Shown here: positions 17,368-26,676 of the stretch, piece by piece
Numbering within the stretch: position 1 is the stretch's first letter
How the letters are laid out: every line of letters begins with the position of its first letter
Source of the DNA: Tamlana carrageenivorans
GTDB taxonomy: Bacteria > Bacteroidota > Bacteroidia > Flavobacteriales > Flavobacteriaceae
Direction of reading: 5' to 3'
Assembly: GCF_002893765.1 (NCBI RefSeq)
Contig: NZ_CP025938.1
Span: forward strand, 2,871,501-2,935,500
Length of the DNA stretch: 64,000 nucleotides
Program-made: the position numbers and the translations under genes
Notes under the pieces: generated by a model
What the model was told of the DNA's origin: nothing
The model's database searches: none
What the model saw: only the letters and a program-made list of their open reading frames with translations

Positions 17368-18209
17368 TGGCTGCTATTTTTTTAGGCATAGGCTTAGAAT
17401 ATGTGGATGCTGTATTTACGACGATCAAAAACAGTGATTTTTCGCAGTATACCATAACAGGAATGAAAACTCTAGCCATTCTTTTCTTTCTGATAAATAT
17501 TCTAAAAAAATACAACGAAGGCATAGCTACCAATGCAGGATTTACCTGGGGGTTAACGCCATCAGAATTAGCAAAGAATTTTGCCGTAGTGATCTTGGTT
17601 ATTTTTTCAACACAAGTATTAAATGTGTTCGATGCCCTTTTGGTTGCTGTTGAAACACAATATCGTGATACAGCACCAGCCTTGTTACCTTTACAAATGC
17701 TGGAATTAGATTTAGAGCAAGATGTAGGGCCTTTGAAAGCAGCCCAAAAAGCATTTGCCTTATTGTATGAAGCTTTAGTAACACCATTATACGGTTTAAA
17801 AGCGATAGCCTTTATCATGGGGATATTTTTATGGTTACTGGACTTGTTCATTTATCCACTGTTTTTAGCAGAGCGTTATTTCTTGTTAGGCATCATGCAA
17901 GCCTTTTTTCCTTTGGTCATTAGTTTAGCGGTATTTGAAAAGTTTAGAACCTTAGCTTATAATTTCTTCAAGCTTTATGCAGGTGTGTACATGCTGGTGC
18001 CAGCCTTTTTTCTGGTGAATGTATTTGTGAATCAGCTTTACACGGAAATCAATACGAACTTTTGGGCAGACTTGTTTGGAACCGATTGGGGCAGTGATTT
18101 TTTTGCGCCGCTCCTACAATTTGCCTCAGTTGGATTTATTGTGCTTTTAAAATTCAAACTCTATCGAAAGGCCAACACTTTTGTGTTCAAACTTTTTATA
18201 GGTGGCTAG
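17367..18209 (+). CDS. traJ: TraJ-like polytopic membrane protein (VirB6-type)
   Basis: 280 residues with about six hydrophobic segments, among them TLAILFFLINIL, FAVVILVIFSTQVL, AIAFIMGIFLWLLDLFIYPLFLA, PLVISLAVFEKF, YAGVYMLVPAFFLVNVFV and FASVGFIVLLKFKLY. Bacteroidota TraJ proteins have this topology and form the inner-membrane pore of the transfer apparatus. The start overlaps the stop of the previous gene by one base, and the operon continues 30 bases downstream. No damage seen. Confidence 0.78.
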   Translation: MAAIFLGIGLEYVDAVFTTIKNSDFSQYTITGMKTLAILFFLINILKKYNEGIATNAGFTWGLTPSELAKNFAVVILVIFSTQVLNVFDALLVAVETQYRDTAPALLPLQMLELDLEQDVGPLKAAQKAFALLYEALVTPLYGLKAIAFIMGIFLWLLDLFIYPLFLAERYFLLGIMQAFFPLVISLAVFEKFRTLAYNFFKLYAGVYMLVPAFFLVNVFVNQLYTEINTNFWADLFGTDWGSDFFAPLLQFASVGFIVLLKFKLYRKANTFVFKLFIGG

Positions 18210-18239
18210 GGGGTAATCAGTTAAAAAATATTTAAGAAA

Positions 18240-18854
18240 ATGAAAACACCATATAGAAACATTTTTAGCGTACTCAAGCTCAACCGTTTTATTGTGCTGG
18301 CAGTAGTTATAGGAGCTGTAATAACCTGTGTGGTTTCTGTAGTGCTTGTGATTTTACTGCATAAAGAAACCGTTAATAATGCCTTTGTAGTCAACACAGA
18401 GGGGCAGATCATTCCATTAAAATTCGTGTCTCTCCAAGAGAATCTTGAAGTTGAAGCATTGGCGCATTTAGAAAATTTTCATCGTTACTTTTATAATATT
18501 GACGCCAGCAATTATGAGAAAAATTTAGAGAAAGCCTTGTGGTTGGGCAACAGTACCGTAGACGGATTGTACAGACAAAAGAAGGCAGATGGGGTTTATA
18601 ATCGCTTATTGCAATATTCTTTATTACAAAAGGTGATTAGCATCCATTCTAAGGTTGATATTCAAGCAGAGCCCTATGCCTTTGAAACCAAAACTGTATT
18701 TGAAATCAATCGGGGGTCAATAATTGACACTTATGAAATGACGACTATAGGTAAATTAATTCAAGTGGATAGGCACTTTCCAAATAACCCCCACGGCCTT
18801 TTGATTACCAATTATTTTGAAAACACCTTAAAACGCATTGATAATGAAAATTGA
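18240..18854 (+). CDS. traK: TraK-like conjugation protein (VirB8-type)
   Basis: 204 residues. A short cytoplasmic start (MKTPYRNIFSVLKLNRF) leads into one membrane helix (about 18-42, rich in Val and Ile), then a periplasmic domain with an ETVNNAFVVNTEGQIIPLKFV strand. The layout matches TraK/VirB8 proteins that nucleate the secretion channel. The last codons overlap the traM start by 11 bases in another frame. Intact. Confidence 0.78.
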   Translation: MKTPYRNIFSVLKLNRFIVLAVVIGAVITCVVSVVLVILLHKETVNNAFVVNTEGQIIPLKFVSLQENLEVEALAHLENFHRYFYNIDASNYEKNLEKALWLGNSTVDGLYRQKKADGVYNRLLQYSLLQKVISIHSKVDIQAEPYAFETKTVFEINRGSIIDTYEMTTIGKLIQVDRHFPNNPHGLLITNYFENTLKRIDNEN

Positions 18855-19767
18855 TAAAAAGAAAATCGTTTTTATAACCGTATTAGTCAGTATCATTTTA
18901 TTTATCGCTGGATACAGTATGACCATTATGGGAGACGATAATGAATCCATTATAGAAAACAATGACATTGCTATTCCAGACTTGCCAGATGATCAAAAGG
19001 AATATGAGACGAAACTAGAAGCTGTTAATGATTTAAAAGAAGTTCGAGAAACCAATGCGCCTAGTATTTATGATGAGCATTTGTTAGACTCAACAGGAGT
19101 TTATGATAGCGAATTGTTAAGCAAGGAAAAAATGCGGATGGTAGATAGTATCTACAACGAAGGAAGGATAAGCTATTCAGAAGGAAATTATAGGTCAGCA
19201 GTAAATCAGGAGCAAAAGGAAGAAAAAAGTGTAGACACTATATCTGAAAAAATAGTAGTAGATTATGAAACCATGGCAAAGGAGTTGGCTTTGGAGCATC
19301 AGTTGTTCTTCGCTTCAAACCCTGTAGTCAATGACAAGCAAACTTTAAAAACTACAGATGCTTTTATTTATGCCAAGGTTGATGGTACGCAATCCGTACG
19401 TAATAATTTCAGGCTACGAATGCGTTTAACCCAAGCAGCAAGAATAGACAATCATGTTTATCCAAAAAACACAACCATTTATGGATTCGTTAGTTTCAAA
19501 CCCAACCGAACCATTATAAAAATCCAAAATATAAACCACCATCCTGTAAAACTTAAAGCTTTTGATTTAGAAGACGGCACAGAGGGCGTCTATATCGAAA
19601 ACAGTTTTCATGCAGAAGCAAGGCAGGAGGTTGTAGCTGATATTGTAGAGGATATTAATATAACGGGAGTACCACAAGTAGGAGGTATAAAGAAAATATT
19701 CCAAAGAGGAAATAGAGCTGTTAAAGTAACTATTGCTGATAATTATCAACTCATTTTAAAACCATAA
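18844..19767 (+). CDS. traM: TraM-like conjugation protein (VirB10-type)
   Basis: 307 residues from ATG 18844 (a TTG at 18838 would add two). An N-terminal membrane helix (KKIVFITVLVSIILFIAGYSM) is followed by an acidic linker, and then a C-terminal beta domain beginning near residue 155. That domain contains TDAFIYAKVDGTQSVRNN and the TTIYGFVSFKPNRTIIKI stretch typical of TraM of conjugative transposons. VirB10-like proteins span the envelope and gate the channel. The start inside the previous gene supports coupled expression. Confidence 0.82.
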   Translation: MKIDKKKIVFITVLVSIILFIAGYSMTIMGDDNESIIENNDIAIPDLPDDQKEYETKLEAVNDLKEVRETNAPSIYDEHLLDSTGVYDSELLSKEKMRMVDSIYNEGRISYSEGNYRSAVNQEQKEEKSVDTISEKIVVDYETMAKELALEHQLFFASNPVVNDKQTLKTTDAFIYAKVDGTQSVRNNFRLRMRLTQAARIDNHVYPKNTTIYGFVSFKPNRTIIKIQNINHHPVKLKAFDLEDGTEGVYIENSFHAEARQEVVADIVEDINITGVPQVGGIKKIFQRGNRAVKVTIADNYQLILKP

Positions 19768-19770
19768 CTC

Positions 19771-20577
19771 ATGAAAGTATATGTATTTGTAGCCATGATA
19801 TTACTATCATGCGACCTCATAGGGCAAAAAAGATTAGATACGATTTATGCTAACAATCATAAAAATGTCGCCTTGTTTTTTACTGAGCCCATCCGCCTAG
19901 GTATTACTGGTTCACCTCATTTTGTGTTTACCTATAACCGAGATAAGGAACAATATTTTGGTCTGTTACAAGCAACACCTGGTAAAGAGAGTAATTTAAT
20001 AGCCATAACCAAAAATGGTCAAGTGTATTCCTATATTTTGAAATATAAGGAACATATTACGAAGTTGAATTATTTTGTTGGTTTAGATGAAAGTATTGGA
20101 ACTGAATCACCAGTGATGATAGATGAAAAAACAGACGACTCAATATCTTCAACGATAACAGATAAAACTAAGAATTATAAGAATTTCTGTGATTATTTAC
20201 TCAGTAGAAACACAAATGCAATCAAAACCAAAAGAAAAAAAGGTATTAAAGTGCAGTTACAAGATGTGGCTTATCAGGGGGATGAAGTTTATTTAGTCAT
20301 TGAGATTAAGAACAAATCACATATAGATTTTGAAGTCGATTATTTAAATGTCCATGTTACTAGCGGAAATAAGAGAAGGAAAGCATCTTTTCAACGTTTA
20401 CAGCAGTATGTAATGTATCATCAAACTATTCCAATTCAAATTAAAGCAAACGAAGGTAAACGGTTTGTTTGTGTACTTCCAAAATTCGTGCTTGGGGATA
20501 ATGAAAGACTTATGCTTGAATTAAGTGAATTAAATGGAGGAAGAAAAGTGCTTGTAAAAACCAATAAAAGTAATTGA
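19771..20577 (+). CDS. traN: TraN-like conjugation protein (VirB9-type)
   Basis: 268 residues with an N-terminal signal that contains a Cys (MILLSCDLIGQ), so possibly a lipoprotein. The body carries HKNVALFFTEPIRLGITGSPHF and YFGLLQATPGKESNLIAI, followed by a second domain (LQDVAYQGDEVYLVIEIKNKSHIDFEVDYL). These are usual features of Bacteroidota TraN, an outer-membrane partner of TraM. It is the last conjugation gene seen: traO, P and Q, expected downstream, are absent and the next gene is the PUL regulator. Confidence 0.82.
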   Translation: MKVYVFVAMILLSCDLIGQKRLDTIYANNHKNVALFFTEPIRLGITGSPHFVFTYNRDKEQYFGLLQATPGKESNLIAITKNGQVYSYILKYKEHITKLNYFVGLDESIGTESPVMIDEKTDDSISSTITDKTKNYKNFCDYLLSRNTNAIKTKRKKGIKVQLQDVAYQGDEVYLVIEIKNKSHIDFEVDYLNVHVTSGNKRRKASFQRLQQYVMYHQTIPIQIKANEGKRFVCVLPKFVLGDNERLMLELSELNGGRKVLVKTNKSN

Positions 20578-20945
20578 AATTTGCTCATATTTCTAAAGCT
20601 ATATGAGTTGTAACGAATTTCCATTAATAATCTCTTAAAATCTTTGAAACATGCTGCAGTAAAAATTCACTCATTTTTATTTTTTGAACTTAGTTTTTTT
20701 TTGGAAGTTAACTGTATAAGGAAGGTTGGTAACAAGAAGTTCAGGAATTTATTATTTTTTCAATTCAGCTTTTCTTAACCATTAAATATTATAAAATATG
20801 TGGTGTAAAACATGGAAACCCCTAAAATATGTGGTTTCTAAGTACTAATTTAATAGGGTTGGTACTATTAGATACCCTAATCGGTACTTAACAATACTTC
20901 AAGCTTAATAAATTGTGAACCTAACTAAATTAAGACTTGAAGCAT
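20578..20945. promoter_or_regulatory. Intergenic junction between conjugation genes and PUL, with repeat-rich regulator promoter region
   Basis: No gene is visible in these 368 bases. AAAATATGTGGT occurs twice about 30 bases apart (near 20795 and 20825). Between 20850 and 20890 lie TAGGGT ... ACCCTA facing each other, and GGTACT in two copies, the second inside ATCGGTACT at 20880-20888. The same nine bases recur at 33741-33749 upstream of the sulfatase-GH78 gene. These are candidate binding sites for the GntR regulator encoded just downstream. AACTAAA, seen before several PUL lead genes, precedes its start. Confidence 0.45.
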
Positions 20946-21992
20946 ATGGAAATTTTAAGTTATATCGAAATTAATAAGAATTCGAGATTACCAATGTATC
21001 AGCAAATTGTTGATTCTATAATTAAAAATATCTCAAATGGAAATATTAAATTGAATCAAAGATTGCCATCTATAAATATGATTAGCGAGGATTTTTACTT
21101 ATCTAGAGATACAGTAGAAAAAGCTTATAATGTTTTGAAGGAGCGAAATATTATCCAATCGATACACAGACGTGGTTATTATGTGGTGAAAAATGAAACC
21201 AATTGTAAGTTAAATATACTTTTTTTGGTCAATAAATTAAGTACCTATAAAATGCAAATTTATAACTCCTTTATGGATCGGATAGGTTTAAATTCGAAAA
21301 TAGATTTGGTGGTTTACCATTGCGATGAATTTCTGTTTTTAAATGCACTGAAAAATAATAAAATGGCCTATGACTATTATGTTGTAATGCCCCATTTTAA
21401 AAATGAAAACATGCAGCATACGAGCTTTACAAATGAGGTACTAGAAGCTATGAGTGCTATACCTAAAAATAAGTTGCTAATTCTAGATAACATCAGAGGG
21501 CCATTTGAAGATGATGTAAGAGCTGTTTATCAAGATTTTGATAAAGATATATATGAAGCTTTAGATAAAGGGAAAAGTAAAATATCAAAATACAAAAAGT
21601 TAGTACTTATTTATCCTGAAAAGTCGATTTATCCTTATCCTAAACGTATATTAAGAGGCTTTAGAAGATTTTGTCTAGAAAATGATATAGATTTTGAAAT
21701 TTTAAATGAAGTTTGTGATGAAATGGTTTTTAAGAAAGGTGATTTGTTCATTACCATAGAAGAAGCAGATCTTGTTAATATTATAACTCAAATTAGAGAA
21801 CAAGAATTGTCCTTAGGTGAAAGCATAGGGGTGATTTCATACAACGATACACCATTAAAAGATTTATTAGGAATAACAGTAATGTCAACAGATTTTAAAG
21901 TTATGGGAGAAACTGCCGCTAAAATGATTTTAAATAATGACATGGGACGTATTAAGGTGCCTTTTAATTTTATTGATCGTAAATCAATATAG
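20946..21992 (+). CDS. GntR-type regulator with sugar-binding sensor domain
   Basis: 348 residues from ATG 20946; the longer frame needs a TTG. Residues 1-75 form a winged-helix GntR domain (LPMYQQIVDSIIKNI, LPSINMISEDFYLSRDTVEKAYNVLKER, RRGYYV). The rest is a LacI/periplasmic-binding-like sensor (YYVVMPHF, KLLILDNI, IGVISYNDTPL, GITVMSTDFKVMGETAAKMIL). In Bacteroidetes such regulators sense a sugar, often rhamnose, arabinose or fucose, and control its catabolic genes. It stands first in the PUL, upstream of the HTCS, and probably reports a monosaccharide such as rhamnose (inference). Intact. Confidence 0.85.
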   Translation: MEILSYIEINKNSRLPMYQQIVDSIIKNISNGNIKLNQRLPSINMISEDFYLSRDTVEKAYNVLKERNIIQSIHRRGYYVVKNETNCKLNILFLVNKLSTYKMQIYNSFMDRIGLNSKIDLVVYHCDEFLFLNALKNNKMAYDYYVVMPHFKNENMQHTSFTNEVLEAMSAIPKNKLLILDNIRGPFEDDVRAVYQDFDKDIYEALDKGKSKISKYKKLVLIYPEKSIYPYPKRILRGFRRFCLENDIDFEILNEVCDEMVFKKGDLFITIEEADLVNIITQIREQELSLGESIGVISYNDTPLKDLLGITVMSTDFKVMGETAAKMILNNDMGRIKVPFNFIDRKSI

Positions 21993-22119
21993 TTAATCAC
22001 TGTTTAAATTTTACAATATTGTTTTATAATCGAAAATAAAGATTATTTAGTAAAGATGTGATTTGAAAATAGTTTTGTAGATTTTACTTTATTTTTTTGC
22101 AAAATTTGTATTTTGCCAC

Positions 22120-25100
22120 ATGCAAAAAATGAGTTTTTTAGTGCTTTTTGTACTATCCTGGTACGTTAATGGGCAGAATGAAATATACAAGTTTAGTTCT
22201 GTGTCTACAGCACATGGTTTATCTCAAAACTCTGCCATGGCTATTACCCAAGATTCGTTGGGGCAAATTTGGATTGGGACAAGAGATGGTTTAAATAGAT
22301 ACGATGGCACCAATATTACAGTTTATAGGCATAGTGATGCATTAAACTCATTATCAAGTAGTGATATTATTTGTTTAGAGGTAGATCGAGAAGGTTTAAT
22401 TTGGATTGGAACGGCATTAGGTCTTAATAAATATAATCCTAAAACAGATAGATTCACGAGATACCTAGCTGATACTAGCCATACATCCATTACAAATAAT
22501 AGAATTACTTCTATTTGTGATTTTTCTAAAGATAAACTTTGGTTCGGAACATCTTCCGGAATTTCTATTTACACCAGGAGTACTGATACGTTTACCACTA
22601 TTTTAAAGGGGTATGTTATATATTCGGTACAAAAACTTTCTCAAAAATTACTAGTTGTTAGCACCAATAAAGGTCTCTTAAAAATTCATGTAGAAGAAAA
22701 TAATCATATTAATATTCAACCTATAAAGAATACTGAAAAATATGTAATTCAGGATATGATGGTAGCTGACGATTCAAGTGTTCTATTGGCTACTAAAGAA
22801 CATCACATTGTAGAATATCATTTGGATAACGATTCCATTTCTCCTTATTTCCAAGAAAAATCATTAAATGGATTAAATAGAAATGTCCGAAAACTGCTTT
22901 TGGATAGAAGCGGGAATCTTTGGATTGGCACATATAAAGGTTTGCAAATCGCTAACAAAAACAAACAAATAACGACTTTATATACAAATATTAACGATAG
23001 TGAGTCAATCAATGATAATTTTATAAAATCAATTTTTAAAGATGCAAAAGGTTCTATTTGGATAGGCACTTATTACGGAGGTGTCAATATTTGGGACGAG
23101 TCTAATATTAATTTTCTTAAAATTACTCAAAGACCAGGGAATAGTGGATTGAGTTTTAAATCTATTAGCTCCATAGAGACTTTTAAGAACAGTATTTATT
23201 TTGGTACTGAAGGAGGAGGTTTAACCTTATTAGATACAGTTTCTAGAAGTTATAAATATATAAATACTGAAAACACTACTGAACTTCCTAGTGATAATAT
23301 TAAGGCTTTATTTAAGGATAATGATAGTAAACTTTGGATTGGTACTTTTAATAAAGGAGTGGCTGTTTACGATTTAAAATCAAAACAATTTAATACTACA
23401 ATTTTACCAAATGAAGTCATTAAATTGTTGGATGATGTGGGGGTAAGTAGCATTGCACAAAGGTCTGATGAAATATTTATTGGTACTTTAGGTAAAGGTG
23501 TAATTCGTTATAATTTGTTTGATAACACTTTTGAAATTATTGCCGTAAACATGCAAAACAGAGAGAAAGGTCTAACTCATAATATAGTACGGACTATAAA
23601 GTTAGATTCAAATGATAACCTCTGGGTTGGTACTTTCCAAGGGTTAAGCAAAATAGACGCTCAGAATCGCATTAGTAATTATTTTTTAGAAGAAAAAAAA
23701 GAGGCAAAATACACCATAACTTGTGTTTTTAATGATGCTAATAATCAGATTTGGGCTGGCACAGAAGTAGAAGGTTTATTTCGATTAGAAGGTGATACCT
23801 TTAAAAAAGTTAATTTAAAAATTGAAGATAATGAACCGGTAAAAGGTGTTAGAAGTATTGTTGAAGATAAACAAGGTCACTTCTGGATATCTACGCCAAA
23901 TCAAGGTATTTTAAGATTTAATCCTAGAGAAAATATTATAGTAGCTAATTATACGCAAAAGGATGGATTACCTAGCAACCAGTTTAACTATAATGCAAGT
24001 TTTAAATATTTTAAAAACTATATATTTTTTGGTGGTTCAGAAGGTGTTGTGTGTTTTAATCCAGATAAATTGATTAAAAACTCTTTTTCACCACAAGTTG
24101 TTTTAACAAGTTTTAAAATTAAAAATAAAGTTCTACATGTTGGAGGAGAAGAGGGGTTATTAAATAAAACTATTTCTTATACAAACCAATTAGAATTATC
24201 TCATGACCAAGGTAATTTTAATATTTCTTTTGCTATTCCTAATTATTTAAATGCTACAAATAACCATTATGTTTATAGGTTGCTGGGGTTAGAAGACGAA
24301 TGGATAGAAACATCTCAAAGTTCAGCGTCATATACTATTCAAGATCCAGGTACCTATGTTTTTCAGGTAAAAGGGATAAATAATGATAATGTTGAAAATA
24401 CGGAACCAACATCATTACAAATAAAAGTAAATCCGGCACCTTGGCGTACTTGGTGGGCATTTTTGTTTTATGGATTTGTTATTTTTTCAATTTTATATTA
24501 TCTACTCAACCTACTAAAATCTAGACAGAAGCTAGGAAATCAGTTGGTTTTGGAAAAATTGGAAGCGGAGCAAATAAAGAAAAACAATAAATCTAAACTG
24601 GAATTTTTTACTAATATTTCTCATGAATTTAGAACACCTTTAACTCTTATTCTTGGACCTATAAGTCAGATTTTAGAAAACTATAGGGGGAGTAGTGAGA
24701 TGTATAAAAAGTTAAAAGTGATAGAAAGTAATTCTAATCATTTATTACAACTCATAAATCGATTAATGGATTTTAGAAAGATCGAAAGTGACTTCATAAA
24801 ATTAGAAACCGCGGAAATAAATATCGTTAAGTTTTTAAAAGAAATTTATTTATCCTTTTCTGAATATGCTAAAGACGGCAATTACCAGTACGAATTTTTT
24901 ACATCTTCAGATCAAATATTGGTATACGTCGATAGATATAAACTAGAGCGGGTTTTTTACAATTTAATTTCGAATGCTTTTAGATACACACCAAAAAACG
25001 GAAAAATAGTAATAAGAATCATACAGGAAAAAGATACGGTTATAATTCAAGTAGAAGATTCAGGGGTGGGTATTGCCGAGGAATTTAAAGACAAAATTTT

Positions 25101-26169
25101 TGAACGTTTTTTTGAATTGAATGCTAATAGGCAGCTAGTTAATGCTTATAACAAGGGTACAGGCATAGGGTTGTCTATAGTTAAAACCATAGTAAATTTA
25201 CATAAGGGTAAAATTCAAGTTAAAGACAATTTAGAAGAAGGTAAAGGAAGTGTTTTTTCGGTTGAATTAAAACAAGGAAGAGAACATTTAAGCGATGCCG
25301 ATATTATTCACGATTTTAAATTTAGTGACGACTTAGAGCAATACGTTAACCAGTTATCAGATTCCGAAGTCATATTGGAAGACGATGTTTTAGATAGTTT
25401 AAAAGAAGAAGACAAACTAACCGTGTTATTGGTTGAGGATAATAAACCGCTCAGGAAGTTTATGAGAAGTTTATTAAAGCAAAATTATAAGGTGTTGGAA
25501 GCCGAAAACGGTAAAGTGGCCTATAAAATAGCCTTACGTGAAGATGTAAATTTAATTGTAAGTGATGTCATTATGCCGGAAATGACAGGAACCGAACTTT
25601 GTGCCAAAATTAAAACAGATGTTAGAACGAGTCATATTCCATTAATTTTATTAACATCTAGATCTTCATTAATCTATAAAATAGAAGGTTTAGAAAGTGG
25701 TGCAGATGATTATATAAGTAAACCTTTTAATGTTAAGGAGTTTACGCTAAGAGTAAAGAATCTTTTAAATTCTATCTCTCGTGTAAAAGAAAAAATAAAT
25801 GCTAACGAAGATTTAATGCCTGAGGATTTGGTATTATCATCGATAGATGAAAATTTATATAAAAAGGCACTTCAAATTGTAGAAAAAAATATTTCTAATG
25901 AGCAGTTTGATATACCAATGTTTTGTAAAGAATTGGGAGTTAGTAGAACCGTGTTATTTAAAAAAATAAAGGTTTGGACCGATTTTACCCCTAAAGATTT
26001 TATTCAGCATATTCGATTAAAAAAAGCAGCCGATCTTTTAGAGCAAGATCAATATAGTATTTCTCAAATAAGCTATATGGTAGGATTTAAAAACCCTAAA
26101 TATTTTAGCAAATGTTTCCGAAATAAATTTGATAAAACTCCTACCCAATATATTAAGACTTTTTCGTAG
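22120..26169 (+). CDS. Hybrid two-component system regulator (HTCS) of the PUL
   Basis: 1349 residues. A signal peptide is followed by periplasmic two-component-regulator propeller repeats (about 20-690, many copies of IWIGT and LWIGT). A Y_Y_Y domain (about 700-765) and one membrane helix (778-798) come next. The histidine kinase has ISHEFRTP with His835, and an ATPase domain holds the N, G1 and G2 boxes (FYNLISNAFRYTP, DSGVGI, GTGIGLSI). The receiver has Asp1107 and phospho-acceptor Asp1149 (SDVIMPEMTG), and a C-terminal AraC DNA-binding domain spans about 1255-1349. HTCS proteins bind an oligosaccharide in the periplasm and activate the adjacent sus genes directly. All catalytic residues are present. 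Confidence 0.95.
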   Translation: MQKMSFLVLFVLSWYVNGQNEIYKFSSVSTAHGLSQNSAMAITQDSLGQIWIGTRDGLNRYDGTNITVYRHSDALNSLSSSDIICLEVDREGLIWIGTALGLNKYNPKTDRFTRYLADTSHTSITNNRITSICDFSKDKLWFGTSSGISIYTRSTDTFTTILKGYVIYSVQKLSQKLLVVSTNKGLLKIHVEENNHINIQPIKNTEKYVIQDMMVADDSSVLLATKEHHIVEYHLDNDSISPYFQEKSLNGLNRNVRKLLLDRSGNLWIGTYKGLQIANKNKQITTLYTNINDSESINDNFIKSIFKDAKGSIWIGTYYGGVNIWDESNINFLKITQRPGNSGLSFKSISSIETFKNSIYFGTEGGGLTLLDTVSRSYKYINTENTTELPSDNIKALFKDNDSKLWIGTFNKGVAVYDLKSKQFNTTILPNEVIKLLDDVGVSSIAQRSDEIFIGTLGKGVIRYNLFDNTFEIIAVNMQNREKGLTHNIVRTIKLDSNDNLWVGTFQGLSKIDAQNRISNYFLEEKKEAKYTITCVFNDANNQIWAGTEVEGLFRLEGDTFKKVNLKIEDNEPVKGVRSIVEDKQGHFWISTPNQGILRFNPRENIIVANYTQKDGLPSNQFNYNASFKYFKNYIFFGGSEGVVCFNPDKLIKNSFSPQVVLTSFKIKNKVLHVGGEEGLLNKTISYTNQLELSHDQGNFNISFAIPNYLNATNNHYVYRLLGLEDEWIETSQSSASYTIQDPGTYVFQVKGINNDNVENTEPTSLQIKVNPAPWRTWWAFLFYGFVIFSILYYLLNLLKSRQKLGNQLVLEKLEAEQIKKNNKSKLEFFTNISHEFRTPLTLILGPISQILENYRGSSEMYKKLKVIESNSNHLLQLINRLMDFRKIESDFIKLETAEINIVKFLKEIYLSFSEYAKDGNYQYEFFTSSDQILVYVDRYKLERVFYNLISNAFRYTPKNGKIVIRIIQEKDTVIIQVEDSGVGIAEEFKDKIFERFFELNANRQLVNAYNKGTGIGLSIVKTIVNLHKGKIQVKDNLEEGKGSVFSVELKQGREHLSDADIIHDFKFSDDLEQYVNQLSDSEVILEDDVLDSLKEEDKLTVLLVEDNKPLRKFMRSLLKQNYKVLEAENGKVAYKIALREDVNLIVSDVIMPEMTGTELCAKIKTDVRTSHIPLILLTSRSSLIYKIEGLESGADDYISKPFNVKEFTLRVKNLLNSISRVKEKINANEDLMPEDLVLSSIDENLYKKALQIVEKNISNEQFDIPMFCKELGVSRTVLFKKIKVWTDFTPKDFIQHIRLKKAADLLEQDQYSISQISYMVGFKNPKYFSKCFRNKFDKTPTQYIKTFS

Positions 26170-26187
26170 ACTTTTATTTTTGTTAAG

Positions 26188-26231
26188 AATTAAGGTGTTT
26201 TTTGATTAAATTTTTAAAAAACACCTTAATT
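26188..26231. terminator. Strong hairpin terminator after the HTCS gene
   Basis: A 16-bp perfect stem, AATTAAGGTGTTTTTT (26188-26203) pairing with 26216-26231 across a 12-base loop, begins 18 bases after the HTCS stop. The A- and T-runs on either side make it usable in both directions. It should separate regulator transcription from the susC transcript. Confidence 0.75.
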
Positions 26232-26375
26232 ATAAGATAAATTAGTACTTCAGACACCTTATTGCGTACAAAATTACACCTTTGATTTCTTAATTTTGAC
26301 CTAGTTAACGGTTAAAAAAACAAAATACTTTAGCTTAATAAATTATTATAAAGGTTCTAATGTACTCTAGATACC

Positions 26376-26462
26376 ATGAAAATTAAAAATCAAAAAACTT
26401 TAGAGCTTTTTCTAATATTAATGATTGCTCTTATCGTTTTAACAATGATATACTTTTATTAA
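26376..26462 (+). CDS. Possible 28-residue single-helix membrane peptide
   Basis: ATG 26376 to TAA 26460-26462. The peptide has a basic start (MKIKNQKTLEL) and one strongly hydrophobic segment (FLILMIALIVLTMIYFY). It is the only coding-like feature in the 507 bases between the HTCS gene and susC; the rest holds the terminator and the susC promoter region. Random AT-rich DNA can give such ORFs, so this is a candidate only. Position in a PUL leader makes a small regulatory or membrane peptide conceivable. Confidence 0.25.
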   Translation: MKIKNQKTLELFLILMIALIVLTMIYFY

Positions 26463-26570
26463 AGTTGAAATTTAAATCATGTGTATTTAATGGTGTCAAA
26501 ATGTATTTTAATAATCATTGGAATTTAATAATTAGTTTTTTTTAACAAAATATTAATATAAGTTCTGGTA

Positions 26571-26590
26571 ACCATACAAAACAGGATAGA
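26571..26590 (+). promoter_or_regulatory. CAGGATAG element upstream of susC
   Basis: ACCATACAAAACAGGATAGA lies 87 bases (core to ATG) before susC. The same pattern, ACC or CCC, about seven bases, CAGGATAG, recurs before the two lyase genes, the decayed sulfatase gene and, weaker, the last rhamnosidase. It is a candidate HTCS operator. Confidence 0.6.
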
Positions 26591-26676
26591 ACCAATTAAG
26601 CGAAGTTGTAAAATTGTTATCATAAAACTTTATAAGCTATCCGCTTATATATTAACTAAATTCAAACTAAATATTT

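Noticed and set aside
22000..22119. Classical Bacteroidota promoter (TTG, then TAnnTTTG) before the HTCS gene
   Set aside because: T-rich runs give near matches only; no copy has the correct spacing, so I did not annotate one.
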